NCBI GenBank assembly: GCA_963576785.1
Contig: OY756140.1
Span: forward strand, 682,001 to 746,000
Origin: Chlorophyllum brunneum
Lineage: Eukaryota > Basidiomycota > Agaricomycetes > Agaricales > Agaricaceae
Length of the DNA stretch: 64,000 nucleotides
Direction: 5' to 3'
The position numbers were made by a program, and so were the translations under genes. A model generated the notes under the pieces. That model had not been told where the DNA came from, did not search any database, and saw only the letters and a list, made by a program, of their open reading frames with translations. The first letter of the stretch is position 1. Every line of letters begins with the position of its first letter. Below are positions 1-10,211 of the stretch, one piece after another.

Positions 1-221
1 TTTAATGCTTCGCTTTGAGTCTGTTCTACTAGTTGATTTTTTAACCTAGTGTAGGCGACCAGCATGACCTGGTTTGGGTCGAGTCGCCGTGGATGTTGTT
101 AAAAGCAGAGCAATGCATATTATCTCTAATTTATTTCATTGGACAAGTAGGATGATGAGTAGTGTCAGGAGTGGAGTCATGTATTTGCTGATGACAAACT
201 GAGTGATAGACAAACTTGGCA

Positions 222-1870
222 ATGGACTCTGCTCTCCATCGTTTTTTCCGCTCCTTGCTCTTCAGAATGTCCCGTCGCTCCCATTCTCCGGAATACCCAT
301 CACGGCCACAGAAGAAACAGAAACTGGACCATTTAACCCCGGACGACTATAAGAATGGCGTCTTCCTTGCGCCTATGGTTCGGTCTGGGGCCTGTAAGTA
401 CTTAAATCATTTCTCCTGATTATCGCTTATAAGCCTACAGTGCCGACTAGGCTATTTGCCCTAAAACATGGCGCAACTATGGTCTGGGGCCCAGAAATCG
501 TCGATAAAGCCATTCTACACGCAAAACGCGAAGTCGATCGTGCGCCAACTCGTCCCTCGTCCACCCTCTCTACCTAACGCCTCATGATTAGCTGTGACAG
601 GAGTCATATCCTTCAACGGTGTCTCTCGCGCCATCTGGACAACACACCCCATCGAAAAGCCATACCTCATATACCAGATCGGTTCTGCCGACCCCGAGCT
701 CGCAGTCCAAGCAGCGAAAACCGTGATGCAGGACGTTTCCGGTATTGACCTAAACTGCGGGTGTCCTAAACCGTTCTCGACACATGCAGGCATGGGTGCT
801 GCACTCTTAACAAATTCTGATCTCCTATGCTCGATTCTTGTAGCGTTGAGAAAGGAGATGCCCGAAGAGGTTTCGGTGTCTGCCAAGATTCGGTTGTTGC
901 CTTCGCAGGAAGATACATTGAAGCTTGTGGAGAGGATATGTGCAACCGGTATTAGTGCGTTGACTGTGCATTGTCGAACGAGGAATATGAGAGATAGGGA
1001 GAGAGCGATGATTGAGAGGTTGAGGGAGATTGTCCAGTTTGTGGAGGGTCTTGGTAAGGGAATTGCGGTTGTGGAGAATGGGGACTGTGAAGGATGGAGG
1101 GACGCGAAGAGAGTGAGGGAGGCCACCGGTTTGTTTTTCTGCTTTCGGTGTGAGTTCACGAAAAGGTTGACGTGAAATCTAGGAGCACATTCTGTGATGA
1201 TCGCTCGTGCGGCTGAATCGAACCCAACCTGCTTCTCTGATAAGCCTCTGGTCGACCTTGACAAAACGCTAGTTCCATCTTATCTCAGACTGGTACGCAT
1301 GTGATCCTAATAACCTCATCCTTCCTCTCTCATCGGTACCCATCCCGTATTCAGTCCAAGTATTTCGACAACCACTGGGGCCTCACAAAATTCTGCGTGG
1401 CGCAGTTCAAAGGCGACCGTGTCACCGTCAAAAAAGCCGACTCAACGAAAATCCGACAAATGCTTTCCCAAGCGAAAGGATACGAAGCCGCGACAGAATT
1501 GGTGGGCGAGTGGACAGGTGAGGACGAAATGAAGCAGATCATCGATGCCATCGAGAGGAACCCACCACGACTGAGGAGGATGTACCTTCCTGCTGCTACC
1601 CCATCTGCGAATGGTCTGGCTCTGGCTATGCCTGTGGCAAAACCCACCTCGGCGACTGGGAATGGTGTCATGACGCCTGCTCTACCTCCATCGACCGTCT
1701 CTTCTGTTTCTTTGGGGGAAGAGGATACCGCGTATAGGACGCCGCAGAATACGCAGAATCCTGAACCGCCGACTTCGGGTGCACCGTTCCTTCCTAACGA
1801 GTTCCAGACTAAGGGACCACTACCAGCGAGGGCAGACCCGGTTACCCCGACGCCCACTGTAACAGTATGA
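222..1870 (+). CDS. DUS2: tRNA-dihydrouridine(20) synthase, DUS2 type
   Basis: This flavoenzyme reduces a uridine in the D-loop of cytoplasmic tRNAs to dihydrouridine. Five exons join in frame: 222-393, 441-539, 592-1128, 1183-1292 and 1355-1870, all with GT-AG introns, giving 477 aa. The FMN-binding TIM barrel begins with LAPMVRSG and continues through LPTRLFALKHGA. The catalytic cysteine lies in DLNCGCPKPFS, and the barrel continues with a typical TVHCRTR strand. The helical tRNA-binding domain follows (YFDNHWGLTKFC). The last ~80 residues are Pro/Thr-rich and look disordered. The usual C-terminal dsRNA-binding domain of animal DUS2 is not apparent. The first in-frame ATG is at 222; an ATG at 267 (MSRRSHSPEY) is an alternative start. 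It converges with the next gene. Identification is firm; the start is less so. Confidence 0.93.
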
Positions 1871-2147
1871 GGAATCGATTGGCCAGGATGTTCGTTTTAG
1901 ATACACTCCCTGCATTCTTATATCCCAACCCGTTTGATATTACAATGAATCTAAACTAATTTCCGTGGACTACTTGTTCTTTGATGGTTGAGCTGTGCGT
2001 TCCCCCTCCCCGCATATGAGCGAGGTGCCAGACTAGTCAACCTAACTGTGTTCCCAAGGACGATCTGTTTGAGAAGACAAGTCGACCGGATCTAAAAACG
2101 TTGATCCTCACTGGCTGCAAACACTCGTAATCGCCTCAAACAACTTG

Positions 2148-2703
2148 CTACGGTTGCGAAGAACTCGTTCCTGATTGACCAGTATTACGGGACTCCAGCG
2201 CAGCCAATTGATGAACTAAATCATCCATAACATCGCGCTCCTTTTCTTGACCTCCTGAACCAGGTGTAATTGAATTCTCTGACTCCGAAACGGACATCTG
2301 CATCGAGGTACGAGTGGGGACAAGTACTGTCCCTAAACCCGGAGCAATCTTGTGCAAAGCATCGCGTTTGCGTCGTTCGATTTCCTCAACCCTGGAACGA
2401 AGAAAAGCTTCTCTGCGAGCGGCGTGGGCTGCTATTGTCGAGCGACGGGAGGATTCGAGTGTGATGATGTGTGGTTCGAGAGTGAATGGGTAGACAAACT
2501 GTAGGTTGGGGGGTTGGTGATAAATTAGAAAGAGTGTAAGTGATAGGGTACACACGTAGGGTGTTACAGAGTCTGGGAGAGGATGGATGTCTTGTGGTAG
2601 TTCTACCTTGAGACTGGTGGGTTAGCTAGGATCTGATGTGGTGCAAGTGGTTCGCATACAGGTCTTGGGACGCGGAGACTTGGGGATTGGATGAGCGGAA
2701 CAT
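2148..2703 (-). CDS. small conserved-looking protein of unknown function, 150 aa
   Basis: I do not recognise this protein. Three exons on the minus strand (2703-2660, 2613-2556 and 2498-2148) join in perfect frame with canonical splice sites to give 150 aa. The middle is a basic, charged helix-rich stretch (SRRSTIAAHAARREAF, then EEIERRKRDALHKIAPG), probably alpha-helical or coiled coil. The tail is Ser/Gly-rich and probably disordered. No signal peptide or membrane span is visible. The start codon lies 173 bp from the start of BUD32 on the opposite strand, so the two probably share a promoter. The consistency of three exons and the ordered central helix argue for a real gene. Its role is unknown. 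Confidence 0.65.
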
Positions 2704-2876
2704 TTGCCGCAGCGGCGTACTGTGCTAGAGTATTGTTACTGACATACAATCGCATGCAGTGGACGGCTTACATTTATCGGACATCCGTCCAGATGGAAGT
2801 GAATGAGGTAGGTCTAGAAACAAATACACACCAACAGATCTTAGCCGTCCTTAATCAAGTTCACCGTCCACATACC
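2704..2876. promoter_or_regulatory. divergent promoter between the 150-aa protein and BUD32
   Basis: The 173 bp between two divergent start codons must hold both promoters and both 5' leaders. No clear TATA box is visible. The assignment is from layout only. Confidence 0.45.
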
Positions 2877-3972
2877 ATGGCATCAATACAAGGACCCACA
2901 TCTGCCCTCCTAGCGAACTCAACGTTGATCTCTCAGGGAGCAGAAGCTGCAAGTCATATCCACATCTTACCACGAACCGATTATATTAAAAAAGGCATAC
3001 CTTTTTTTATCAGATAGAAAGTCTACAAGGCCTCGTTCACCTCACGACACCCATCGGGAGGGGGAGCTTCTATCGAAACAGAAGAGGATAATGAACCACC
3101 TGTATTGATCAAATACCGGTTTTCGAAAGGATATCGGCATAAAACATTGGACACCACTTTGACGAAGACGAGGGTTGCCGGAGAGGCTAGGGCGTTGATT
3201 CGTTGTTTAAGGTGTGGTTATTACATTTTATCAGTGAGGGTACTGATGGAAAAGGACCCACCGCTAGAGCTGGTGTCAGTGTCCCTGGCGTGAGGATGGT
3301 GGATGCTGTGGAGGGTGTGTTAGGCATTGAGTGGATTGAGGGCCAGAGCATCAGGAAGCTTTTGCCCGGCGGGGCAGATGAAGATGAGATGCTAGATGAC
3401 CCGAGTGAGGACTTTGTAGAAGATGTTGACCCATTGAAAGGTTTCGGAGTTTCCGTTGGTATGTGTTCATATTCAAGTTAAGTTTTCAATCTTCACCGTC
3501 TTCATTCTTTAGACCAGCTGATGAAACTCATCGGTACTGAAATCGCAAAAATGCACCTCACAGACGTGATCCATGGTGATCTCACAACTTCTAATATGAT
3601 ACTCCGTCACTCTCCCAGTGATCGGCCTGTTTTGGTGTGTCCAGATTCCGGGTTTTGGGTTCCGCCTGTAAACTCACTTGTTGTGTTGATAAGGTACTCA
3701 TTGATTTTGGACTATCCTACCAGTCTTCCCTAGTTGAAGACAAAGCAGTCGATTTATATGTTCTTGAGAGGGCGTTTACGTCGACCCATCCAGACTCAGA
3801 ACCGATGTTTCAATCTGTGCTGGACGCATACCGGGATAGGATGGGCAAAGAGTGGAATGCGATCAAGCGAAGACTGGATGATGGTGTGTACTACTCAGGA
3901 CGGTACTTTCCGACTCCTCCTAATTTCTTGGTAGTCAGATTGCGAGGGCGGAAACGCAGTATGGTTGGCTAG
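2877..3972 (+). CDS. BUD32: EKC/KEOPS complex atypical serine/threonine kinase BUD32 (TP53RK/PRPK)
   Basis: Bud32 is the small kinase/ATPase of the KEOPS complex, which makes the universal t6A37 modification of ANN-decoding tRNAs. Six exons (2877-2952, 3022-3211, 3268-3458, 3513-3634, 3694-3883 and 3935-3972) join in frame to 268 aa, the usual size. Diagnostic features are the QGAEA glycine-loop substitute near residue 23, [10 protein letters not shown], the catalytic HGDLTTSN, the metal-binding LIDFGLSY, and the family's basic C-terminus [12 protein letters not shown] encoded by the last 38-nt exon. An acidic insert ([16 protein letters not shown]) between the N- and C-lobe elements is longer than in human TP53RK. 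It diverges from the preceding unknown gene and converges on MCC-alpha. DUS2, another tRNA-modification enzyme, lies 1 kb away. Confidence 0.95.
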
Positions 3973-4319
3973 TTTGAGAGAAGGTACTATCTGCGGTGAC
4001 ATTAGAATTGTGCCTTGTGGACTTGGAAAGGAACCATCGGTTTACGATATAAGTAGCCTTTTCGGCTGAGCGCCTAGGGATGTCCTTCCCTCACGCCAAG
4101 AGGTGCAGAGTGCTATCTATTTCACGCTTGGCCGCGTCGCAGTCGGTTGGTTGCGGAAGCCCAACGCACTCATTTAAACCTTGTCATCGCTCCTTTCTTG
4201 CCAGCTGGACTTACTAATTGGAGAACGCTGAGTGTTGGCCAAACCAGGCTTGCGCAAACCAGTCGAATACCCTCTCTTGAGTATTAACGAATACTATACA
4301 CCGATCAAGAACCCAAGTC
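3973..4319. other. convergent 3' intergenic region
   Basis: This stretch lies between the stop codons of two converging genes, BUD32 and MCC-alpha, and should hold both 3' UTRs. I see no coding signal or repeat in it. Confidence 0.5.
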
Positions 4320-7300
4320 TTATGCTGTTGACTCCTCAAACTCAATGTCAACGAGCTCCCTTCCCTCCTCAACCATCTCTCCATTCTTACACCCGATAGC
4401 TTTAACAACACCCTTCTCACCAGCCCTCAATACCGTCTCAGTCTTCATACTCTCCAACACAACCACGGCTTGACCCTTCTCAACTGTGTCTCCGACCTTC
4501 ACTTTCAATTCTACCACTAAACTAGGCATGGGTGCACGAACACCTCGTTTGGCTGCCGCACTGAGAACGTCACCAGCTAGTGAGAGAAGCCAGTCGGGTG
4601 AAGGTAGGACGAGTGTAGTCTTCGTTCCATTGGAGAATATATGTAGACGCTCTGTTGTGTTTGGGGAGTGGGAGGCTGGAACACCTGGAGGAGGTAATTG
4701 TGAGACAACAGTGGTTTTGGAAAGCACAGAGTCAATAACGGTGCTTATCCTCGTCGGAGAGTTGAGGTGGGCCGATACAGATTTATATGTCGTTGTGCTT
4801 CCGTTTGGCGCGGTTACTGTAACGTCGTATTGGCCATATTTAGAGGGCGAGACACGGACTGTCATTGAGTCTTCCGAGGTTTCGGTTTGGAAGCTAATTA
4901 AGCGTTCATGTACGTCGCCTCCAAACCGCCGTGAGGGGAGGGACTGCCATGGTGAACTCGGCATTAGGGTTGCTGGATTGGATTGGTCGCGAAGGGCGAT
5001 GTACAGAGCTGCTTGAGCCAGTAGCTCCGATTTAGGCTCCCCTACTACCGGGAACAGCTCATCGAAATGTTTCTGCAACCAGCCCTCGTCAATTAAAAAC
5101 TTCAAAGACACAGATATTCAAGCTCACGTTAATAAATCCGGTTTCAATCTCTTCCGCAATGAATGACTTATTCCCAGCCAAGGTCCTCAAAAATTCCACG
5201 TTAGTAGAGACGCCGACGACATGGTACTCATCCAGGGCCTTTCTGAGCATCCTTAAGGCCTCTGCACGATCCCTTCCGTGAACGACAACCTTGGCAATCA
5301 TCGGATCATAGAAGACACCGATCTGTGCCCCTTGCGTGAACCCCTGTTCAATCCTTAATGAAGGTTTTATGTTGACGCCATGTCCTGGCTCATCGACCGA
5401 AGGTGAAAGGGCAGCTAGAGGTGGAGAGGACGCAGCGGTTTGAGTAGGTGGGAACGGCGTGGCGAAAGTGGCTGTTGGTTCTGGTGTAGAAAGATAGAGA
5501 AGGGGTCCAGAGTCGGGCAGGAAGTTGTTGCGAGGGTTTTCCGCATATATACGCGCTTCAAATGCATGCCCGACGAGTGGAATTTCAGTTTGCTCCAGTC
5601 GGAGGGGATTGCCTGCAGCTACCTCCATTTGCCACTCTACGAGGTCGAGCCCGGTAACCATCTCGGTTACTGGGTGTTCTACTTGGAGGCGGGTGTTCCT
5701 GTAACATGACTCAATACGGTCGTTTTTCAAGGCAAAGAAGCAGGAAGTACATTTCCATGAAATAAAACCTCTGGGTATCGTTATCAAAGATAAATTCAAC
5801 TGTACCAGCTCCAACATAGTTGACAGCTCTAGCGGCTGCAACGGCCTTTGCACTCAAATCTGCACGTAGCTCTGGAGTGAGGCCAGGGGCTGGAGCCTGC
5901 GCACCTCGTCAGCCTCCGCAGCCACGCCTCTGCCCCACAACGCACCTCCTCGATGATTTTTTGATTACGCCTCTGTACTGAACAGTCCCGCTCCCACAAA
6001 CTGACCGCACCACCCATGGTGTCGGCGAAAACTTGCACTTCGACGTGTCTTGGGCGTTCGATAAACTTCTCAACGAGTACAGTGTCGTTACCAAACGCTT
6101 TCAGTGACTCCCGTTTCGCGGATGAAAGAGCTTCGTTGAAGGCGTCTTGGGTTAGGTTTGTTACTGTTCGCATACCCTTGCCACCACCACCGTGGATAGC
6201 CTTTATCAGAACAGGAAAACCTGGTTCTCAATCAGATGCACAGCTGCCCGGTAGAGGAGAGATTACTTGCCGATCTCCTGAGCCTTCTCATAAAGGAATA
6301 CAGGATCTTGGTTTTCTCCGTGATAACCAGGGACGCATGGAACGCCGGCACCTCGAATGGGATAAGTGGACAACTTATAAGAGTAGCTGAAAACGTACCG
6401 GACATAATGTTCTTGGATTCACTTTTCGAACCCATGCTAACAATCGCACTTGCCGGTGGCCCAATGAAGACGATCCCCTCGGTAGCAAGTTTCTCAGCGA
6501 ATGTCGCATTCTCACTCAAAAATCCGTAGCTAGAAAAACATGAGGCCCTAAGAAGAGTGCGAACGGTAATATTTAATACCCTGGGTGAACAGCCTGGATG
6601 TTCAAAATTAGTTGTTATTAACGGGTCATATGGTTAGGGGTCATACCTGCGCACCGCTTCGATGGCAAACTTCAACGATCTTGTCCATTCGCAACTAAAG
6701 TCTCCAGTGAGGCCCTGACTACTGCAGAGTGAGATGTGCACTCACATAACTCTCCGCGGAAGGGGCAGGACCTATACAGTATGCCTCATCTGCCTAAGTA
6801 TGGATTAGAGAGAGAAGTCCATGGGGTGAAAGGAGCACTCACGAGCTTGACATGCAGCGAGTTCCTATCAACTTCACTGAAGACAGCGACTGTTTTGATT
6901 CCCAGCTTTCTAGCTGTCCGAATGACACGGCACGCGATCTCTCCGCTGTATTATCTAGCTCAATGACATCGTCGAACCTGATATCTATTGGCATACCGGT
7001 TTGCGATGAGAATCTTATCAAAATGAGGTTTCCTTGCGGTAGTCACAGCTAAGGAAGGCTAAGTAATGAAGGAATAGTAAGTAAAACCAGAACCGGTCAA
7101 CTCACTGTGAGCTTCCGAGGCCAACCCTCGTTGAAGACGCTTGCGATGCTCCGAAACTTGCCCAATTATAACACTGTCCTTTATACCTGAACTGCCAGAC
7201 CTAGACATTCTCGTCGACGTTGTTATTGGCCGCGTCGTTGCACTCCGGTTGCCTCCCACCGCATAAACGCGGTTCAGTGTGCTAGGTAGACGTCGTGCGA

Positions 7301-7328
7301 CAGAGATAGAGTGCTTCGTGGGTATCAT
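4320..7328 (-). CDS. MCCA: 3-methylcrotonyl-CoA carboxylase alpha (biotin-containing) subunit, mitochondrial
   Basis: This subunit carboxylates biotin and presents it to the beta subunit, which converts 3-methylcrotonyl-CoA to 3-methylglutaconyl-CoA in mitochondrial leucine breakdown. The ATG at 7328 opens an Arg/Ser/Thr-rich presequence ([18 protein letters not shown]) typical of matrix import. After it come the biotin-carboxylase N-domain ([20 protein letters not shown]), the ATP-grasp glycine loop (HGGGGKGMR), the EVQVF and [11 protein letters not shown] motifs, and the active-site region [16 protein letters not shown]. The C-terminal biotinyl domain has its lysine in VLESMKTE, about 45 residues from the end. 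That is a variant of the usual AMKM motif. Many introns interrupt the gene. The domain order and the GLDLVEWQ segment favour MCC over pyruvate or acetyl-CoA carboxylase; propionyl-CoA carboxylase is the main alternative. Confidence 0.9.
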
Positions 7329-7547
7329 TGTTGCGCACTGGGGTGAAGAATGCACTCGAATTTAGGGTCCTCAGAGAGATGTCGAGAGTATGTTGACCGG
7401 AAGGAACCAGGATATATCATCGTCTGTTCGCGCTCGACAGTTCCTTAGATCCGTACCACGTGATGGGGTATAACAGCGAGCTAGCGGTTTGCATTCCCTC
7501 ACCCGAACAAGTTTCTATGGTAAGGAAGGGATAACATGATACAGGGC

Positions 7548-8806
7548 TCAATTAATCCTAACAACTATTTTCTCCCCGCTGACCTGGTTCGTCCTGAGCA
7601 AATGCAACGCTTGCTCTACTCTTTGGTGAAGACTTCCTTGGTCCAGTACGCGGTAACGCGTCGGCTCGATCAGACCCTTCTCTAGCAGCTCGGGCAGAAT
7701 GACTGGTAACGCTTTCTCCCTCAATACCATGTCCTACAAAACCGAGAAATCAGTGATTTTATTCCGGTCGTACTGTCTGTGCAACGCACTACTTGGTAAA
7801 AGAACGTTCTGACGCCAATAATGCTGGTTTCCTTCTGGAACGGATTCATCTTGTCTGGTAACGGCAAATCCGAAATATATTCACTCCCTGGCGCTGTATT
7901 TAGAGAGTCCCCTTCCTTCACCGGCATCAATAAAGCCACGCTCCCAGCTGGGTGCAAAAGCTTTGCGATGATACCCATGGTGCTTTGAGCGGATATACAA
8001 TCAACCGCTATGGTGAGTTTCCCAGGACCTCCGGCAGCCTTGTTGATATCCTCGATGAGTGTAGGACTCTTGTAGTCGAAGAGGTCTGTAGCCCCGAGAC
8101 TGCGGAGGTACTCGTGGTGTTTGGCCGAAGCAGTGACGAAGATCCTGTTGTACCGAGCAAGGTGGAGGAGGCGGACCATATACTGGCCTGCAGTTGAGCC
8201 AGCACCGTAAATCAAGATCGGGGTATTGGAGAGAGGAGGGTCCTCTGAGGCGGGAAAACTCATTGGAAGAGGAAAGAGGAGTTGGTTGAAGATGGTGTAG
8301 AGTGCGCAGGTGAAATTATCCGGGATTGTTGCTGCAGCTTCAAAGGACATATTGTCCGGTATCTGAAATGCCTGTTGGCCCCTATACAGGCAAAGCACAA
8401 AGCAGATCCATACCTTGGCACATACGGTCCTCGGTTGAATTGTATATTCTTGTACACCCTTGTTACGTGAGTCTCCATATGCAAATGCTGTAATCTGGAT
8501 GATTGATCACTTCCAATATATGTAACGATATCCCGCATTCGCAACCTGACATACCCTATCACCAGGCTTCAAATCCTCGATATCGCTCCCAGCCTTGGTG
8601 ACTGTGCCAGCAGCCGTGAATCCCAGAATGATCGGATAGCTGTTAATGTAGAGGCCTTTGTCTACCATATACACTTCGGGGGGGATCACTGCTGCGTATT
8701 CGACTCTGATTAGGACTTCGTCGCTGCAGGGTTCCTCAGTTGCTACCTGTATAGCACCAAGGACACCTTTTGCAATCGTAGCGATTCCGGTATGATGAGT
8801 GGGCAT
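7548..8806 (-). CDS. medium-chain (MDR) oxidoreductase, zinc-independent enoyl-reductase/ToxD-like
   Basis: This is an NAD(P)H-dependent MDR-family reductase; its substrate is unknown. The ATG at 8806 starts an N-terminal GroES-like fold (AAVIPPEVYMVDKG, then LGFTAAGTVTKAG and LKPGDR). The next exons give FAYGDSRNKGVQEYT and IPDNMSFEAAATIP. The Rossmann dinucleotide loop is LIYGAGSTAGQYM, followed by TASAKHHEYLRSLGAT. The end reads VSGEKIVVRIN, typical of this group. The catalytic and structural zinc cysteine clusters of classical alcohol dehydrogenases are absent, which fits the enoyl-reductase-like branch often found in fungal secondary metabolism. No biosynthetic cluster surrounds it. Decayed copies of the same gene lie immediately upstream (8.88-9.77 kb). 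Confidence 0.85.
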
Positions 8807-8880
8807 GATCGGGTTGCGCGGTGTAGAGATGAGGCAACCATCCCGCCGAGGATTCGCGGTTTTATATCTCATTATGTTGA

Positions 8881-9680
8881 TTAGTGAGCACCCCACAAGT
8901 TCCTTCCGGTCTCTACCGTCAGATGACGCACTACGCAATGATAAGGACGTCCCACTCTTTGTGGAAGACCGCCCTGGCCTATTAAGCGATAACACGGCGG
9001 CTTGGTAGATGGACCGGCATTGGTTTCCCCTTCAGCACCAGATCCTAAAAATTCGAGCAATCGGTGAATCTTCTCCTGTTGCACTGTGACAACGCACTTA
9101 TGGTAGCGGTGTTAAATAACCCCGATGGCGTTAGTTTCTCTCTAGAATGGGTTCAATTTGTCTGATGGTGGTAAATTCGAAATCCATTCATCTTCCGACC
9201 CTGTATCCCTTCCTTCACCGGTAGCAATAGGGCTATTTTCCCTTTCTGGCTCAAAAAGTTTTGAATTAACACCCATGGTTCTCTGGATGGAAATACAATT
9301 AGCGACGTGCGTGTCCCGGGTCCTCCTATGGCGCCGTCGGTATCGTTGATGAGTGTGGGACTGTTGTAGTCATAGAGTTCCGTAGCTTTGAGACCGCGGA
9401 GGTACTCATGAGGTTTGGCTGAAGCCGTGGCGAATATCTTTTGCATCAAGCAAGACGGAGGATATTATGTATCGGCTTGCAGTTGAGCCTGCACCGTAAA
9501 TCAGGATCGGTATGTTGCTGCAGCTTCAAAAGACAGACTGTCTGGTATCTAGAACGGCCCCTTGAGCCTATACATACATATGTATACCCTTGAGCCTATA
9601 CATACATATGTATACAGACAAAGCGTGGAGTCGTGCCGGAATGAGAGGATGACCGTTAATGTGGGTGGGCGGCCTATGTC
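8881..9680 (-). pseudogene. decayed tandem copy of the adjacent MDR oxidoreductase gene
   Basis: Reading the minus strand, fragments align in order with the intact gene at 7548-8806. They include IFATASAKPHEYLRGLKATELYDY (against IFVTASAKHHEYLRSLGATDLFDY), a KIALLLPVKEG piece, and a C-terminal stretch resembling YRVLDQGSLHQRVEQAL. No single frame spans them; stop codons and frame changes interrupt the copy. A central part is missing, namely the start of the Rossmann region and the part equivalent to 8225-8330. At the nucleotide level the order of blocks matches the parent gene, introns included, so this is a segmental tandem duplication and not a retrocopy. Confidence 0.8.
9559..9614. repeat. 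perfect 28-bp tandem direct repeat, two copies, with palindromic core
   Basis: The unit at 9559-9586 is repeated exactly at 9587-9614. Each unit starts cccttgagcc and ends in an AT-rich dyad around acatacatatgtat. The repeat sits inside the decayed oxidoreductase copy, at the point equivalent to one exon-intron edge of the parent gene, where the parent has a single related sequence (cccctatacag). It therefore arose after the gene duplication. Confidence 0.9.
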
Positions 9681-9684
9681 AATT

Positions 9685-9765
9685 GGTGAGCATTCCAGGT
9701 TCTTTCTGGTCTGGGTGATCGTCAGCATGAGATGATTGACTTCGCAATCAGGTATAACTCTTGCG
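9685..9765 (-). pseudogene. possible second, shorter remnant of the MDR oxidoreductase 3' end
   Basis: The sequence from about 9685 (gtgagcattcca, then ggtctgggtgatcgtcag and cgcaatca) resembles 8883-8940, the 3' end of the first decayed copy (gtgagcacccca, ggtctctaccgtcag, cgcaatga). The shared blocks are short and interrupted, so this is a tentative third member of the tandem array. Confidence 0.4.
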
Positions 9766-10066
9766 GAGGCCAGGTTCCTGAGCCTAGCTCGGTGAGATTT
9801 GCTAAACCTGGTGGGTGACTGCGACTGTAGAGGTATGTCTGGTGTACTTGCTACGGCTAGCTTAGCTTCTAGCGGCGCTTTCTTACATATATGGGGGTGG
9901 CGTGACGTTCCAATCTGTTGGTGTATTGCCTGTACTGCTTAAGAGCGGCGGTTAAGTATACGGTGTGCTGATGACAGTGAAGTACAAAGTGCACACAGGA
10001 TATTTGTTTGCAACATCATTGATCTCGATGTGATCATGAAAAGACATTGACGACGAAAATATAACT
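9766..10066. other. intergenic, nothing recognised
   Basis: I see no coding signal between the last oxidoreductase remnant and the tRNA-like element. The stretch may hold further remnants too diverged to recognise by eye. Confidence 0.4.
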
Positions 10067-10162
10067 TGACCCCTAACTGAATTGAACAGCATCGGGAACA
10101 GGAGGTATAATTGCCGCATTGATAACAAATATGCGACCGCTTTACCACTAAGCTAAGGGACC
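10067..10162 (-). tRNA. tRNA-like sequence, probably degenerate or tRNA-derived
   Basis: On the minus strand the 5' end GGTCCCT can pair with AGGGGTC at the 3' end (five Watson-Crick pairs and two wobbles). The D-arm GCTT-AGTGGTA-AAGC is perfect and gives a good pol III box A (TTAGCTTAGTGGT). TGTTCAATTC matches the box B pattern GWTCRANNC. The anticodon arm is abnormal: a 5-bp stem (GTCGC/GCGGC) closes a 15-nt loop. About 21 nt follow before the T-arm, whose stem is weak. No confident anticodon can be assigned. It may be a tRNA pseudogene, a tRNA-derived SINE head, an intron-containing tRNA I fold wrongly, or chance. Confidence 0.35.
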
Positions 10163-10211
10163 ATGCCTTTGGTCTGTGTTTATCGGGATATGTGTATATC
10201 GTGGGAGAAGG

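Noticed and set aside
515..1264. Long minus-strand open frame opposite DUS2
   Set aside because: It is an antisense shadow of the DUS2 exons. It shows no motif and no splice logic, while the plus strand has all DUS2 signatures.
3212..3234. 23-nt intron in BUD32 (gtgtgg to atcag)
   Set aside because: It is too short to splice. Extending to the acceptor at 3267 gives a 56-nt intron and restores the conserved RCLRAGVSVP join.
4486..5016. 176-codon plus-strand frame within MCC-alpha
   Set aside because: It is antisense to the biotinyl-domain exon and has no recognisable protein features.
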